A stretch of 64,000 nt of DNA, from positions 275,215-339,214 of the forward strand of contig NZ_RJUE01000002.1 of NCBI RefSeq assembly GCF_024343735.1, read 5' to 3'. Below the pieces are notes generated by a model that had not been told where the DNA came from, did no database searches, and was given only the letters and a program-made list of their open reading frames with translations. Shown piece after piece: positions 7,681-17,066 of this stretch (the stretch's first letter is position 1; each line of letters opens with the position of its first letter). The position numbers were made by a program, and so were the translations under genes. Origin of the DNA: Lacihabitans sp. CCS-44. GTDB taxonomy: Bacteria; Bacteroidota; Bacteroidia; Cytophagales; Spirosomataceae.

Positions 7681-9720
7681 TTATTTGCTGAATATATTTG
7701 TTGTATTTCTATAATTGGCTTTGGGAAGATACCAGTCGTTGTATAACGTTCCTCCGCTTTCTGCCCAAGCTCTAAAGTTCAAGTATCCATTTGAAATTTC
7801 TTGTTTTTCAACAGTGTACTCAAAACTCGTTGGAACTTGAATAGCCCAAGGCAAATTATTGAAGCTTTTGTAATAAGTATTTGTTACCGAGTTTGATTTG
7901 TCATGAGAAGTTCCAAATAGACTCAAGTTGGCTAAACTCGTTGGAGGGTAATTTGGTAAATGTATTTCTTTACCTCTTTGATTGGTGAAAATGAACTGAT
8001 TGTACGGTGCAACTCCAATCGTGCTTTGAGTCTGTGGACTGTTCAATTCAATTTTTACTACCAAAGTATCCGCTTGAGAAAAAGGTTGATTCTGAACAGT
8101 GTTCAAATAATCAGAACCTACTCGTTTAATATTATCAAAAACATTATCAAAAGGAATTATAACAGCTTTATTTTGGCCAGCTTCTGTTCCGTTGGCACTG
8201 AGAGTTATAATATTATTTCTCAGAACACTGCCCGTAACGCTTTTTATTAAAGAAGGAGATGCATTGAGTTGGAAGCCAAAGCCACTTTTATAAGAAGCTC
8301 CCACGGCTTTTATAACTGACCTGTGATAAATGTCAACAATTTTATTTTGTGTGTTGTAAATCTCTTCAATTTGAAAATCTAAAACAAGGTCGTTAAAGTC
8401 ATAATCTCCTTTTGAAGGCCATAGGTCTTCAAAAATTAACGTAGAAAAAGTAGTTTTAGAGGGGGTATATGACCTAAATGCTCTTAGTGGATCGTTAGGG
8501 AATTCGTCTCTTGTATCACCAGCTCCATCTCCATCGGTGTCTATGTTGGTGTCCATTTTTGGAATATTTGGATCTTGGATTGCCACAATTGGATTAGAAC
8601 TAACCGTAAAAACGGCATCATTGAAATCATTATCACAACCCGCATTGTCACGGCGAATATCTTCAACAGACAACAGGATATTATTGGATTTAGAATCATC
8701 TAAGAGAACAAAATGTCTGTTTATCGCCGTATTGGTCTCAGGGTTAAGATTTGAATGGCTAAATAAAGGATAATATCCGCTACCTACGGTTGTTCCACTG
8801 TAAGCATTAGATAATAAGAAAAAACCAATGGAAGTACCAGCCTCGAAGGTTCCAATTTTTACTTTATTTCCCGATACTAATCCACCACCTGAACCGGCGT
8901 AAGAAATGTTTGGAAAGATGATTGTCGGGTTTGTTACCTGAGCAGTGGTTGTTGGTGGGTTTTGGGCATCAAATGTGTAAAATCCCAAGGTGTTTTTATA
9001 ACCCGCTCCTTCATGAACAAACGTAACCCATACATCGGCACGCTCCTTTACAGTTAATGTTGTAGGTCTATTTGTTTGTAAATATTCGGGGTGTGAAACA
9101 GGCAGCGGATTTCCTCCTTCGGGTAGGCTTGAGGTTATGTCTAACAAAAATGAAGAACTAATGTTGTCATTAACAGGTAAAAGATAGGAGGGAACTCCCG
9201 AAGAATTCCACGATCCTAAGGTTTGCAAAGTTGGTAAGGCTGTTACGCCTGCAAAATCACCAACTCTCAAGGCTTTAGTATCTTCTTCTTTTATTATACC
9301 AGTTGTAGGTTTAGTGCCCCCAATAGTGAAAATTACTTCTTTGTTTTCAATTTTCATTGTAACATTTCCAGGAATCCCTATCAAATCAGTCTTAAAGCTC
9401 AACATCTCAACATGGTTGCCTAATTGTTTTTGAGTTTCAAAATACCCCGAAGCATTGGTAATAGCTTTAAACAAAGTTTCTCCGTCGGGCTCTGTTACTA
9501 TAGAAAAAGGAATGTTGCTCATAGGTTTATCTTGACCATTGAGAACTTTTATTTTGATGGTAGTTACACTGGAGGTTTTAAAATCAAATGATTCTGGTAC
9601 TTTAGTTTTTTCAATACCACTGGAGGTTTCCAAATCTGGTTCTAAAATGTTGTCTACAGTAGGAAGACAGCTTGTTAATCCAATAATAGCTATTGAATAA
9701 ATGAGTATTCTTTTTTTCAT
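7681..9720 (-). CDS. LruC-domain surface lipoprotein
   Basis: The 679-residue protein has a lipoprotein signal with Cys18 (IIGLTSC). A carboxypeptidase-regulatory-like beta domain follows (about residues 52-130). Next come a DUF4114-like region (about 290-375, ending DNDFNDAVF), a calcium-binding aspartate cluster DTDGDGAGD near 395-403, and a LruC/DUF4842 C-terminal domain (about 414-679, FEDLWPSKGDYDFNDLVLDF). LruC proteins are large exported proteins of Bacteroidota; some are linked to the cell surface and adhesion, but no reaction is known. A strong terminator follows the gene. A set of short direct repeats lies upstream. Confidence 0.88.
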   Translation of the reverse strand: MKKRILIYSIAIIGLTSCLPTVDNILEPDLETSSGIEKTKVPESFDFKTSSVTTIKIKVLNGQDKPMSNIPFSIVTEPDGETLFKAITNASGYFETQKQLGNHVEMLSFKTDLIGIPGNVTMKIENKEVIFTIGGTKPTTGIIKEEDTKALRVGDFAGVTALPTLQTLGSWNSSGVPSYLLPVNDNISSSFLLDITSSLPEGGNPLPVSHPEYLQTNRPTTLTVKERADVWVTFVHEGAGYKNTLGFYTFDAQNPPTTTAQVTNPTIIFPNISYAGSGGGLVSGNKVKIGTFEAGTSIGFFLLSNAYSGTTVGSGYYPLFSHSNLNPETNTAINRHFVLLDDSKSNNILLSVEDIRRDNAGCDNDFNDAVFTVSSNPIVAIQDPNIPKMDTNIDTDGDGAGDTRDEFPNDPLRAFRSYTPSKTTFSTLIFEDLWPSKGDYDFNDLVLDFQIEEIYNTQNKIVDIYHRSVIKAVGASYKSGFGFQLNASPSLIKSVTGSVLRNNIITLSANGTEAGQNKAVIIPFDNVFDNIKRVGSDYLNTVQNQPFSQADTLVVKIELNSPQTQSTIGVAPYNQFIFTNQRGKEIHLPNYPPTSLANLSLFGTSHDKSNSVTNTYYKSFNNLPWAIQVPTSFEYTVEKQEISNGYLNFRAWAESGGTLYNDWYLPKANYRNTTNIFSK

Positions 9721-9802
9721 ATAAATGTTTTTATTCCTCTAAATATTGATTAAAACAGTGCCAGTATTTTAATGTATTAAAAATCAGCACTTTATGAATA
9801 CT

Positions 9803-9904
9803 AAAAAATGGAATACTTCCAAAAAATGGAATATGTTATGATGTTTGGAAAGAAAATGCCTTTTTTTAGGACGGAAGCTTCAAAAAATGGTATTTTAGAT
9901 TTAA
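9803..9904. repeat. Three AAAAAATGG repeats in the 9721-10240 gap
   Basis: AAAAAATGGAATA occurs at 9803-9815 and 9821-9833 (18-bp period), and a third copy AAAAAATGGTATT at 9892-9904. They lie 80-190 bp upstream of the LruC start and read as direct repeats, possibly regulator sites. The rest of the 520-bp gap between LruC and murE shows no gene I can support. Confidence 0.45.
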
Positions 9905-10240
9905 TCAAGAAGATTTAGGTCTTTATTGTATGTTTCATCTATCTCAAGAATAGCCCAGATAGCTAAAATAAAGACTACAGATTCTATAAACAGAAGTGTA
10001 TTAATGAAGTTTTTGAAAACATAAACATTGAGTATCAATAGTTGGGGCAGTTAGAAATGTTATGTATCTATACTGGAGCCTGGTTGTCATTCAAGTAATC
10101 GAGACAAGTTCGAATCTGAGAATCTATGTTAATCGTTTGAAGATTGAATATAAAATTAAACATATTAATTCTGAGAATTGCCAGCAATTTCTGTTTCCAT
10201 TAGAAATACTAAATTATATTTACCAGAAATTTCCTTTCAG

Positions 10241-11692
10241 ATGCTCCTAAGCGAACTTTTATATACAATTCCTTTAAAATCCGTATCAGGCGTAACGGAT
10301 ATCGAAATATCAAAAATTGAGTTTGATTCAAGAAAAATTGAGCCAAACACGCTTTTTGTGGCCAGTCCAGGCACGCAAGTAGATGGTCACAATTTTATTC
10401 AAAAAGCCATAGATTCTGGTGCTACGGCCATTCTTTGTGAGAGATTTCCTGAGGTTTTAGTAGAAAATATTACCTATATTTTGGTTGAAAACTCGGCAAA
10501 ATGTATGGGGATAGCGGCCTGCAATTTTTATGGAAATCCATCAAAAAACTTAACATTGGTTGGGGTAACTGGTACTAACGGTAAAACCTCCATAGCTACT
10601 CTGCTTTTTAACCTTTTCAGGAAATTGGGCTACAAATGCGGTATGCTTTCTACGGTGCAAAATCAGGTGGAAGATGAAGTCATTCCGTCCACACACACTA
10701 CGCCAGATTCTGTGAAAATCAATGAACTATTGAGCATAATGCATCAAAAAGGTTGCGTTTATGTTTTTATGGAGGTGAGTTCGCATGCCGTAGAAATGCA
10801 ACGGATCTCAGGCCTGAGTTTTGCTGGCGGGATTTTTACGAATATTACACAAGATCACCTTGATTTTCATTTGACATTCGACAATTATATAAAGGCCAAG
10901 AAAGGTTTTTTTGATATGTTGCCCAAATCGGCCTTTGCACTCACCAATGCCGATGATAAAAATGGCAAAGTGATGTTGCAAAATACTGCTGCCACCAAGT
11001 ATTCTTATTCTTTAAAAAACATTGGTAATTTTAAGGGAAAAGTAATGGATTGCGGGCTTTTTGGGCTACAAATGGACGTAAACGGTCAGGAAGTTTGGTT
11101 TAAATTGATAGGAAATTTTAATGCTTACAACCTTTTGGCGGTTTATGGTACGGCCATGCTTTTGGGAGAAAACTCAGAAAATGTCTTAACTATTCTTTCA
11201 GAACTAAAGCCACCTCCAGGTCGTTTTGAACAGATTTTGGCTATTGACCACCGTGTAGGAATAGTAGATTATGCACATACACCAGACGCTCTGGAGAATG
11301 TTTTAGAAACCATTAGAGATCTTCGAGAGGGCAATCAAAAAGTAATAACAGTAGTAGGTTGTGGCGGAAATAGAGACAAAGGCAAACGTCCTTTGATGGC
11401 CAAAATAGCCTGTGAATTGTCTGATATTGTAATACTTACATCTGATAATCCAAGAAATGAAGAACCAGAAGATATATTGGCTGATATGCAAGCTGGTGTG
11501 AGTATTACCCAAAGACGGAAAGTAATGCAAATAACCGATAGGAGAGAGGCTATCAAAAAAGCAGCTGAATTGGCAAATTCTCAGGACATCATTTTGGTAG
11601 CTGGTAAAGGTCATGAAACTTATCAAGACGTGAAGGGCATAAAAAGCCATTTTGACGATAAAGAAGAGTTGGGCTTGGCGTTTGGTTCTTAA
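10241..11692 (+). CDS. murE: UDP-MurNAc-L-Ala-D-Glu:meso-diaminopimelate ligase
   Basis: The 483-residue Mur ligase adds the third residue of the peptidoglycan stem peptide in the cytoplasm using ATP. The phosphate loop GTNGKTS is at residues 111-117, and the DNPR motif at 402-405 indicates meso-diaminopimelate rather than lysine as substrate. A GKGHE motif lies near the C-terminus. The ATG at 10241 is chosen over an upstream in-frame ATG at 10178 because it gives the usual MurE N-terminus and length. The gene is not flanked by other division or wall genes, whereas murE often sits in the dcw cluster. Confidence 0.95.
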   Translation: MLLSELLYTIPLKSVSGVTDIEISKIEFDSRKIEPNTLFVASPGTQVDGHNFIQKAIDSGATAILCERFPEVLVENITYILVENSAKCMGIAACNFYGNPSKNLTLVGVTGTNGKTSIATLLFNLFRKLGYKCGMLSTVQNQVEDEVIPSTHTTPDSVKINELLSIMHQKGCVYVFMEVSSHAVEMQRISGLSFAGGIFTNITQDHLDFHLTFDNYIKAKKGFFDMLPKSAFALTNADDKNGKVMLQNTAATKYSYSLKNIGNFKGKVMDCGLFGLQMDVNGQEVWFKLIGNFNAYNLLAVYGTAMLLGENSENVLTILSELKPPPGRFEQILAIDHRVGIVDYAHTPDALENVLETIRDLREGNQKVITVVGCGGNRDKGKRPLMAKIACELSDIVILTSDNPRNEEPEDILADMQAGVSITQRRKVMQITDRREAIKKAAELANSQDIILVAGKGHETYQDVKGIKSHFDDKEELGLAFGS

Positions 11693-11739
11693 AACTACAA
11701 CTTGATTCTTATATAAATTTTAAAATTCAACCAAAAAAT

Positions 11740-12939
11740 ATGTTACATACCATGCGTTGGTTTGGACCCAACGACCCTGTAAGTTTAATGGATATTCGCC
11801 AGTCGGGCTGTGCTGGAGTGGTCTCGGCTTTGCACCAGATAGCTGTTGGTGAGGTTTGGACAGAAGCTGAAATTCTTGAAAGAATCGCCATTATTGAAAA
11901 AGATAACGATAAGTTTTCTGAACTCAAATGGTCGGTGGTCGAAAGTCTACCTGTGCACGAGGATATCAAGAAAGGGCTTCCTACGAGAGAAAAATTTATC
12001 GAAAATTATAAGATTTCACTCCAAAATTTAGCCAAATGTGGCATAAAAACGGTCTGTTACAACTTCATGCCAGTCCTGGATTGGTCACGCACAAAACTTG
12101 ACTATACTATGCCCGATGGGGCCAAAGCGTTACGGTTTGTTTGGATAGATTTTGCGGCATTCGATTTATTTATTTTGAAAAGGCCAGAAGCACAAAATGC
12201 TTATAATGAGGAAACAAAAGCTGCTGCCAAAGTAAGATTTGAATGCATGAACGAGGCCGAAAAAGCCGAACTTCAGAATACAGTTTTACTTGGATTGCCA
12301 GGTTCTATGGAAGCTTTTCATTTAGAGACATTTCAAGGATTGTTGAATAATTACGCCAAAATAGGAGCGGACGAATTAAGAGAAAATCTGCATTATTTTG
12401 TTTCTCAAGTGGCACCTTTTGCTCAGGAATTAGGTATAAATCTCTGTATTCATCCCGACGATCCGCCATTTCCTCTTTTGGGGTTACCCAGAGTAGTGAG
12501 TACGGAGCAAGATTTAGAAATGCTTATGAATGCTTCGCCCGTGAAAGCAAATGGCATAACATTTTGCACTGGTTCGTTAGGTGTAAGAGCTGATAATGAT
12601 TTGGTAACAATGGCTCGAAAATTTGCAGATAGAATACACTTTGTGCATCTCAGAACCACCAAGCGTGAAACCGAGTACGATACTTTGGTATTTCACGAAG
12701 CCGCACATTTGGCGGGTGATGTAGACATGTATGGTGTCATTTTTGAGATAATAAAAGAAGAAAAACGGCGAATTGGGCAAGACGATGCCCAAATACCGAT
12801 GCGACCAGACCATGGGCATCAGATGTTGGATGATTTGCAAAAAACAACTTATCCAGGATACTCGGCAATTGGAAGGCTTAAGGGTTTGGCCGAAATTCGT
12901 GGAATGGAATTGGCAATAAGTAGGAATTTGAAAGAGTGA
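11740..12939 (+). CDS. uxuA: D-mannonate dehydratase
   Basis: The 399-residue protein matches UxuA over its whole length: N-terminal TMRWFGPNDPVSLMDIRQ, a GLPGSMEAFHLETF segment, IHPDDPP, and metal-site residues in the HLRTTKRE and RPDHGHQM motifs. It dehydrates D-mannonate to 2-keto-3-deoxy-D-gluconate, the step after fructuronate reduction in glucuronate breakdown. This joins the same pool produced by KduD at 59 kb. It follows murE by 47 bp on the same strand, though the two have unrelated roles. It ends 4 bp from the convergent HopJ gene. Confidence 0.95.
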   Translation: MLHTMRWFGPNDPVSLMDIRQSGCAGVVSALHQIAVGEVWTEAEILERIAIIEKDNDKFSELKWSVVESLPVHEDIKKGLPTREKFIENYKISLQNLAKCGIKTVCYNFMPVLDWSRTKLDYTMPDGAKALRFVWIDFAAFDLFILKRPEAQNAYNEETKAAAKVRFECMNEAEKAELQNTVLLGLPGSMEAFHLETFQGLLNNYAKIGADELRENLHYFVSQVAPFAQELGINLCIHPDDPPFPLLGLPRVVSTEQDLEMLMNASPVKANGITFCTGSLGVRADNDLVTMARKFADRIHFVHLRTTKRETEYDTLVFHEAAHLAGDVDMYGVIFEIIKEEKRRIGQDDAQIPMRPDHGHQMLDDLQKTTYPGYSAIGRLKGLAEIRGMELAISRNLKE

Positions 12940-12943
12940 GAAA

Positions 12944-13291
12944 TTAGTTTTTCTCACTCAATGCATCTCCATGAAAAACTATTCCGTCCCAACCAAATTT
13001 TATAAAACTCCTAATATTTTGGTGGTCAGCACCTTCTGGGTTTTCTAAGACGTCTTTTCTGTAATAATCTCCAAAGCAAGCAAGTGTTTCTTCTTTGCTT
13101 AGATTTTGCTTTTTGGCAAAAGAAAATACTTTGCAAGAGCCATTATTTTGGTTGGCTTCGTTCATGGTTTCTCCGTTTTTGAATACCGTGGGAGTGAAAG
13201 TATAATTGGCATCTACCGTTTCTATTATCTCTGAAAACTGAATATTTGCGGGCTGTGTTTTAATTTTTTCTACTAATTCTTCTACTGTCAT
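12944..13291 (-). CDS. HopJ-like family protein
   Basis: The 115-residue protein (start MTVEELVEKI at 13291) matches the HopJ type III effector family named from Pseudomonas syringae. Conserved segments are NYTFTPTVFKNGE, NQNNGSCKVFSFAK and the C-terminal IRSFIKFGWDGI. The family is widespread in free-living bacteria without type III secretion, so the effector name should not be read as a function. An upstream in-frame ATG at 13351 is possible but would add a tail without family similarity. It probably shares a transcript with the DUF4177 gene 25 bp upstream. Confidence 0.85.
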   Translation of the reverse strand: MTVEELVEKIKTQPANIQFSEIIETVDANYTFTPTVFKNGETMNEANQNNGSCKVFSFAKKQNLSKEETLACFGDYYRKDVLENPEGADHQNIRSFIKFGWDGIVFHGDALSEKN

Positions 13292-13316
13292 TTTTCTTTT
13301 TTTGTTAAAATTTTGA

Positions 13317-13517
13317 TTAAAAAGTGGCTTCTCTTTTAAAAAACAGCACAATTTCTTTGGTTGTACCTTGATAAGAATTGGTTTCTACAGCCGATACCAT
13401 TTCCCAGCCTTCTTGGCCTAAATCGTTCAATTTTGAGGTGAGATCTACGTCGTTTACTTTTGGATCCCAAAAACCTTCTTGGGTGGTTTTGATTACTTTG
13501 TACTCGTATTTTTTCAT
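13317..13517 (-). CDS. DUF4177 small protein
   Basis: The 66-residue product starts MKKYEYKVIKTTQEGFW and contains LNDLGQEGWEMVSAVE, the signature of DUF4177. This is a small beta-alpha domain of unknown role. The ATG at 13517 is favoured over an upstream one at 13601, because the extra 28 residues are basic and unlike the family. It lies just ahead of the HopJ-like gene on the same strand. Confidence 0.82.
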   Translation of the reverse strand: MKKYEYKVIKTTQEGFWDPKVNDVDLTSKLNDLGQEGWEMVSAVETNSYQGTTKEIVLFFKREATF

Positions 13518-13597
13518 GTTCTTTTGTTTTAAATGCTTTTTGACATACATTTTTTTTCTTTTGTGATTCTTAGTACATTTTGTGTGAGAGCTATTCC

Positions 13598-13638
13598 GCA
13601 AAGTTGCACGAAGGTTTCACAAAGTTGCACAAAGTTTT
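13598..13638. repeat. Short CAAAGTTGCAC direct repeats
   Basis: CAAAGTTGCAC occurs twice with a period of about 21 bp in the gap between the ClC gene and DUF4177. It resembles the wider CCGCAAAG-type intergenic repeats seen elsewhere in the window. Confidence 0.4.
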
Positions 13639-13670
13639 AGTGCCTTTTGGGTTAAATTTAACCATGAGTT

Positions 13671-14960
13671 TCACAATTCTTGAAAGTTTTTGCCTTCCTG
13701 ATATTTATGGTTTTTATGTTTGGTTTCTCCAATAAATTGCTTGGTATAAATACTGTTATGGCCCGAAAATAAGTAGGCTGTAACTACCGCCACCGCCATA
13801 TAAACGGCTGAATCTGCACCGAAAAGTTCAATACCAAGCATAATACATGCCAATGGCGTATTTGTCGCTCCAGCAAAAACAGAAACGAATCCCATACCAG
13901 CCAATAGGTCGAGTGGTAGCGGAATGAAATAAGCCAGAGCATTGCCCAAAGTGGCTCCTATAAAGAACAATGGCGTAACTTCACCACCTTTAAAACCTGC
14001 TGCTAAAGTCAGAATGGTAAGTGCCATTTTGAGGGCAAAATCGTAATAGGGCAAAGCTTCGGTAAAAGATGCCAAAATAGTAGGAATACCCAAACCAATG
14101 TATTTTGTGGAGCCAATTAACCAAACCGCAACAGCAACTATAATTCCACCAATAAATGGTCGCAAAGCTGGAAATGAGATTTTGGACTTGAACAAATACC
14201 CAACCTTATGAATAGATTTGCTAAAAATCGCTGCACAAATTCCGAAGAGTATGCCCGATAAAATACTGAATAGGAGGGTTTTGAAATCTAATTCTGGAAT
14301 GTTAGAAATGCTGTAATGCGTATGTTTTGCTTGCCATAAATTAGTAACCAAATCAGCCAATATAGCCGCAGAAAATGCTGGGAAAATGGCATTGTATCTC
14401 ATTTTGCCAGTTTTCTGAAATTCCAAAGCAAATATAGCTCCTGCCAATGGCGTACCGAAAACCGATCCAAATCCCGCAGCTATGGCTGAAATTAGCAATA
14501 CTTTTCGGTCTTCTATGCTTAATTTTAGAGGTTTAGATAATTGGTCGCTTAATGAGCCTGCCATTTGCAGAGCTGTACCTTCTCTGCCGGCAGAACCACC
14601 AAAAAGATGGGTAATTATGGTACCTAAATACACAAAAACCGCCATTTTGAGTGGAATGGTTTCTTTAGGCTCGTGAATGTTGTCGATTAATAAATTATTT
14701 CCTGATTCTACTTCTTTTCCGAAAAATTGATACATTAACCCAACCACCAAACCGGCTATGGGTAGAAGCGAAATCAACCAAAGGTTTGATTCTCGTAAAT
14801 TTGTAACATAATCAAGCGAAATTAGAAAGCCAGCAGATGCAGAACCAGCTAATGTACCAACCAGAATTGAAATAGATACCCATTTTAATACATAAGGAAG
14901 TGCAGGATATTTTGTAAAAAATCCTGAAACATTAGACGTTTTTGTATCTTTTTTCGACAT
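13671..14960 (-). CDS. ClC-family anion channel/antiporter with atypical selectivity motif
   Basis: The 429-residue protein has about 10-12 membrane segments and the ClC gating motif GGSAGREGTALQ (residues 121-132, gating Glu127). A GFKGGEVTPLFFIGA segment matches the conserved GxFxP region, and GATNTPLAC follows. The usual GSGIP chloride-selectivity motif is replaced by GNNL at residues 87-90. Bacteroidota proteins of this subgroup are generally annotated as voltage-gated chloride channel family; the ion carried is not certain. I found no fluoride-riboswitch-like sequence upstream. It is a stand-alone gene. Confidence 0.88.
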   Translation of the reverse strand: MSKKDTKTSNVSGFFTKYPALPYVLKWVSISILVGTLAGSASAGFLISLDYVTNLRESNLWLISLLPIAGLVVGLMYQFFGKEVESGNNLLIDNIHEPKETIPLKMAVFVYLGTIITHLFGGSAGREGTALQMAGSLSDQLSKPLKLSIEDRKVLLISAIAAGFGSVFGTPLAGAIFALEFQKTGKMRYNAIFPAFSAAILADLVTNLWQAKHTHYSISNIPELDFKTLLFSILSGILFGICAAIFSKSIHKVGYLFKSKISFPALRPFIGGIIVAVAVWLIGSTKYIGLGIPTILASFTEALPYYDFALKMALTILTLAAGFKGGEVTPLFFIGATLGNALAYFIPLPLDLLAGMGFVSVFAGATNTPLACIMLGIELFGADSAVYMAVAVVTAYLFSGHNSIYTKQFIGETKHKNHKYQEGKNFQEL

Positions 14961-15121
14961 CTATATTCCTAATATTTTGACTGTTTTCTGTTTTACCAAA
15001 GTATTTAAGCTCAAAATATGCAGTTTTTTGGGAGAGAAAACCTTTTCTTAAGTTTAGTTGGCAAAGGTAATTATAAATATCTGCTTTCGAAAAATCGAAA
15101 ATTTTCGTAAGGTAATTATTC

Positions 15122-15838
15122 TCAATAGATTACAAATCTATTGCTGGTATTGTTTTCTAAGTCGTTGTAAAACAAAAATTTAGCGTTTCGGTAGATTTCT
15201 AATTGTGTAATACAAACCGTTTCTATTCCGTTTTTTCTTTTCAGTTTTATACTATTTTCTTGGTCTTGTTTTCCTCCCATATTGTGAAAATCTAAAATGA
15301 TTTCACTGGAAATTTCCGTCTGAGTTTTTGATAAATGGTCCATAAACCACGATTGTCTTTTCTCCGTAGCATTCTGGTCGTAAAGTGTTGCAGAAGACCA
15401 AATTAAGGGCAACTCTCCGCTTAAATGTGATATGTGTTTTTCACCTGAACACCACTTTATTTCTGTAATTTTCTGCCTGTTGTCGTTTTTGAAAAGAACC
15501 AAGGTGAAGGGTTCCATTCCATTAAAATCAAAGCTATTTAGGAAGGTTTCAGGGTCATTCCATTTCGTAAATTCTAATATTACCTGCCCTCTGCTTTGTC
15601 TGTAACCCGCTTTTGCTTCATGTTTTTTATATCCACCATTCAGCAACACCATGGTATAGCATTTTGAGGTTGCTATCCAAGTTCCTTTCGAGATGGGGTC
15701 AACGGGGCAAAACACTTCTACGCCATTTATTTTTATTTTTTTCGGTGGTTGTGCTTTGGGTCTAGCAATGTTTTCGTCTCTATTGGAGGTTACTATGAAG
15801 CCGTTATCAGCCACCGGCACATAGGTTAACACACACAT
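15122..15838 (-). CDS. NRDE (TANGO2-like) family protein
   Basis: The 238-residue protein starts MCVLTYVPVADNGFIVTSNRDEN, containing the NRDE signature and a Cys2 that in this family could act as an N-terminal nucleophile. The ATSKCYTMVLLNGGYKKHE segment is also conserved. The family includes eukaryotic TANGO2; a heme-handling role has been proposed for some members, but the bacterial role is unsettled. Its start overlaps the DinB gene by 13 bp, so the two are co-transcribed and probably coupled. Confidence 0.85.
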   Translation of the reverse strand: MCVLTYVPVADNGFIVTSNRDENIARPKAQPPKKIKINGVEVFCPVDPISKGTWIATSKCYTMVLLNGGYKKHEAKAGYRQSRGQVILEFTKWNDPETFLNSFDFNGMEPFTLVLFKNDNRQKITEIKWCSGEKHISHLSGELPLIWSSATLYDQNATEKRQSWFMDHLSKTQTEISSEIILDFHNMGGKQDQENSIKLKRKNGIETVCITQLEIYRNAKFLFYNDLENNTSNRFVIY

Positions 15839-16338
15839 TTTTCGGGTGTTTGGGTTGCTCGGTATTTTATGGTAGAATCTGCCACACCAAAGTTTTGATC
15901 CAAAGTCAGGTCAGGGCAGATTGCCGTTATTCCTATTTTTATAAGTGCAAAATGGTGAATGGTATGCTCTCCGAGATAAATCAGTTCACGGGCATAACTG
16001 GTATTTAGAAATACTTCTTGGTCATTAAGCGACTGTTTAAATATTACTTTTCTGTCAAAATCCAGATTTTTCAAGGATACTTTCAGTGTCTCTAATATTT
16101 CCTGCGTATATATTGAAGAGTTTTCTATCAGTAGGTTACGTTCGCGTTCGTCGTAGTTTACGTAGTTTTTTTCTGAGAACAAACAAATGTAGAACTCAAT
16201 AATATGCCTTATGTGCTGACCAACAGAGCTTCCGCTAAGTATTTCTATTTTCTCCACAAATTCGTCATGCGACAGTTTCTTAGATATTTTTTCTATTTCG
16301 GAAAATATATTAAGGTGATAGTTTACAAAATTGTCCAT
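15826..16338 (-). CDS. DinB-like putative metal-dependent protein
   Basis: The 170-residue all-helical protein shows the DinB-like pattern of spaced histidines: GQHIRHIIEF near residues 40-50 and GEHTIHHFALIKIG near 128-141. Together these could form the metal site. DinB/YfiT-like proteins include thiol transferases and hydrolases, but most are uncharacterised. It lies 3 bp after the barrel-like gene and overlaps the NRDE gene, so it sits in a minus-strand operon that may begin with DM13. Confidence 0.72.
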   Translation of the reverse strand: MDNFVNYHLNIFSEIEKISKKLSHDEFVEKIEILSGSSVGQHIRHIIEFYICLFSEKNYVNYDERERNLLIENSSIYTQEILETLKVSLKNLDFDRKVIFKQSLNDQEVFLNTSYARELIYLGEHTIHHFALIKIGITAICPDLTLDQNFGVADSTIKYRATQTPEKCVC

Positions 16339-16340
16339 GA

Positions 16341-17039
16341 TTATTTTTTTCTAAGGTTAAGGGTGTAAGCCACAAATGGCATCAAAGATTTGTGTCTAAA
16401 TCTATCGTTTTCGAATGTAAGTACTTGTTTGGTGGTGTATTCCATAAACTGAAAACTCAAACCGAATCTCAGGGCGTTTTGATTTTTTAGTGTTTGTTTA
16501 AAGAATATTTCAGAGTTTAAGCTGCCCCTGTCGCTGTCAGAAACCAATAAAACATTTAAGGGAGTGGGAGAGGCGGTTTGAGTGCTTTTGTTAAGAGAGG
16601 GTGACTCGGCGGCTCTAAAAATTCCACTTTGTTTACCTCCAAGGGTAAAACCTAATGCGTCGATGTTGAAACCTATTGCCGATTTTTTAAAGGAATATTG
16701 AAGTACTATCAAGGCATTGAAAGATACCAAACTCGACTTTGAAAAATCTATGGTGTCTATTTTTGCTGGATTGTATTCCGTAAAAAATGCAGCCAAGCTT
16801 TGTTTACCTGATGTCAAGAGTGCTGGAGCTGTTAAGTACTCTTTTTGACCGCTGAAGTAACCATTGGCCCGCACTCCCCAGCCTATTTGAAAGCGTTTCT
16901 TTTTGCCAACATCGTACGTTTTTTGATATGACACCGATGGGGCAAATTCTTTCTTTGCGGCTATCGCAAAATCGATGCTTTGTGACCAAGATTTAGTAGA
17001 AAATAGACAAAGCAGTAGCAATGAAACAAGTGTTTTCAT
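16341..17039 (-). CDS. Predicted outer-membrane beta-barrel-like protein
   Basis: The 232-residue product has a signal peptide (MKTLVSLLLLCLFSTKSWSQ). It then shows alternating polar and hydrophobic strands, and ends on an aromatic-rich last strand (FVAYTLNLRKK) as seen in porin-like barrels. No named domain was recognised. It follows DM13 by 27 bp and precedes DinB by 2 bp, so it is an operon member. Confidence 0.6.
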   Translation of the reverse strand: MKTLVSLLLLCLFSTKSWSQSIDFAIAAKKEFAPSVSYQKTYDVGKKKRFQIGWGVRANGYFSGQKEYLTAPALLTSGKQSLAAFFTEYNPAKIDTIDFSKSSLVSFNALIVLQYSFKKSAIGFNIDALGFTLGGKQSGIFRAAESPSLNKSTQTASPTPLNVLLVSDSDRGSLNSEIFFKQTLKNQNALRFGLSFQFMEYTTKQVLTFENDRFRHKSLMPFVAYTLNLRKK

Positions 17040-17066
17040 AAGGTATTTTAGTGTTAAATTCTGTGA

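Noticed and set aside
11303..11650. 115-codon frame antisense to murE
   Set aside because: Shadow of the MurE C-terminal domain, with aromatic-rich nonsense composition.
14961..15121. Possible fluoride riboswitch before the ClC gene
   Set aside because: I read the minus strand upstream of the start and found none of the conserved GGNGATGG or AACCGCC elements.
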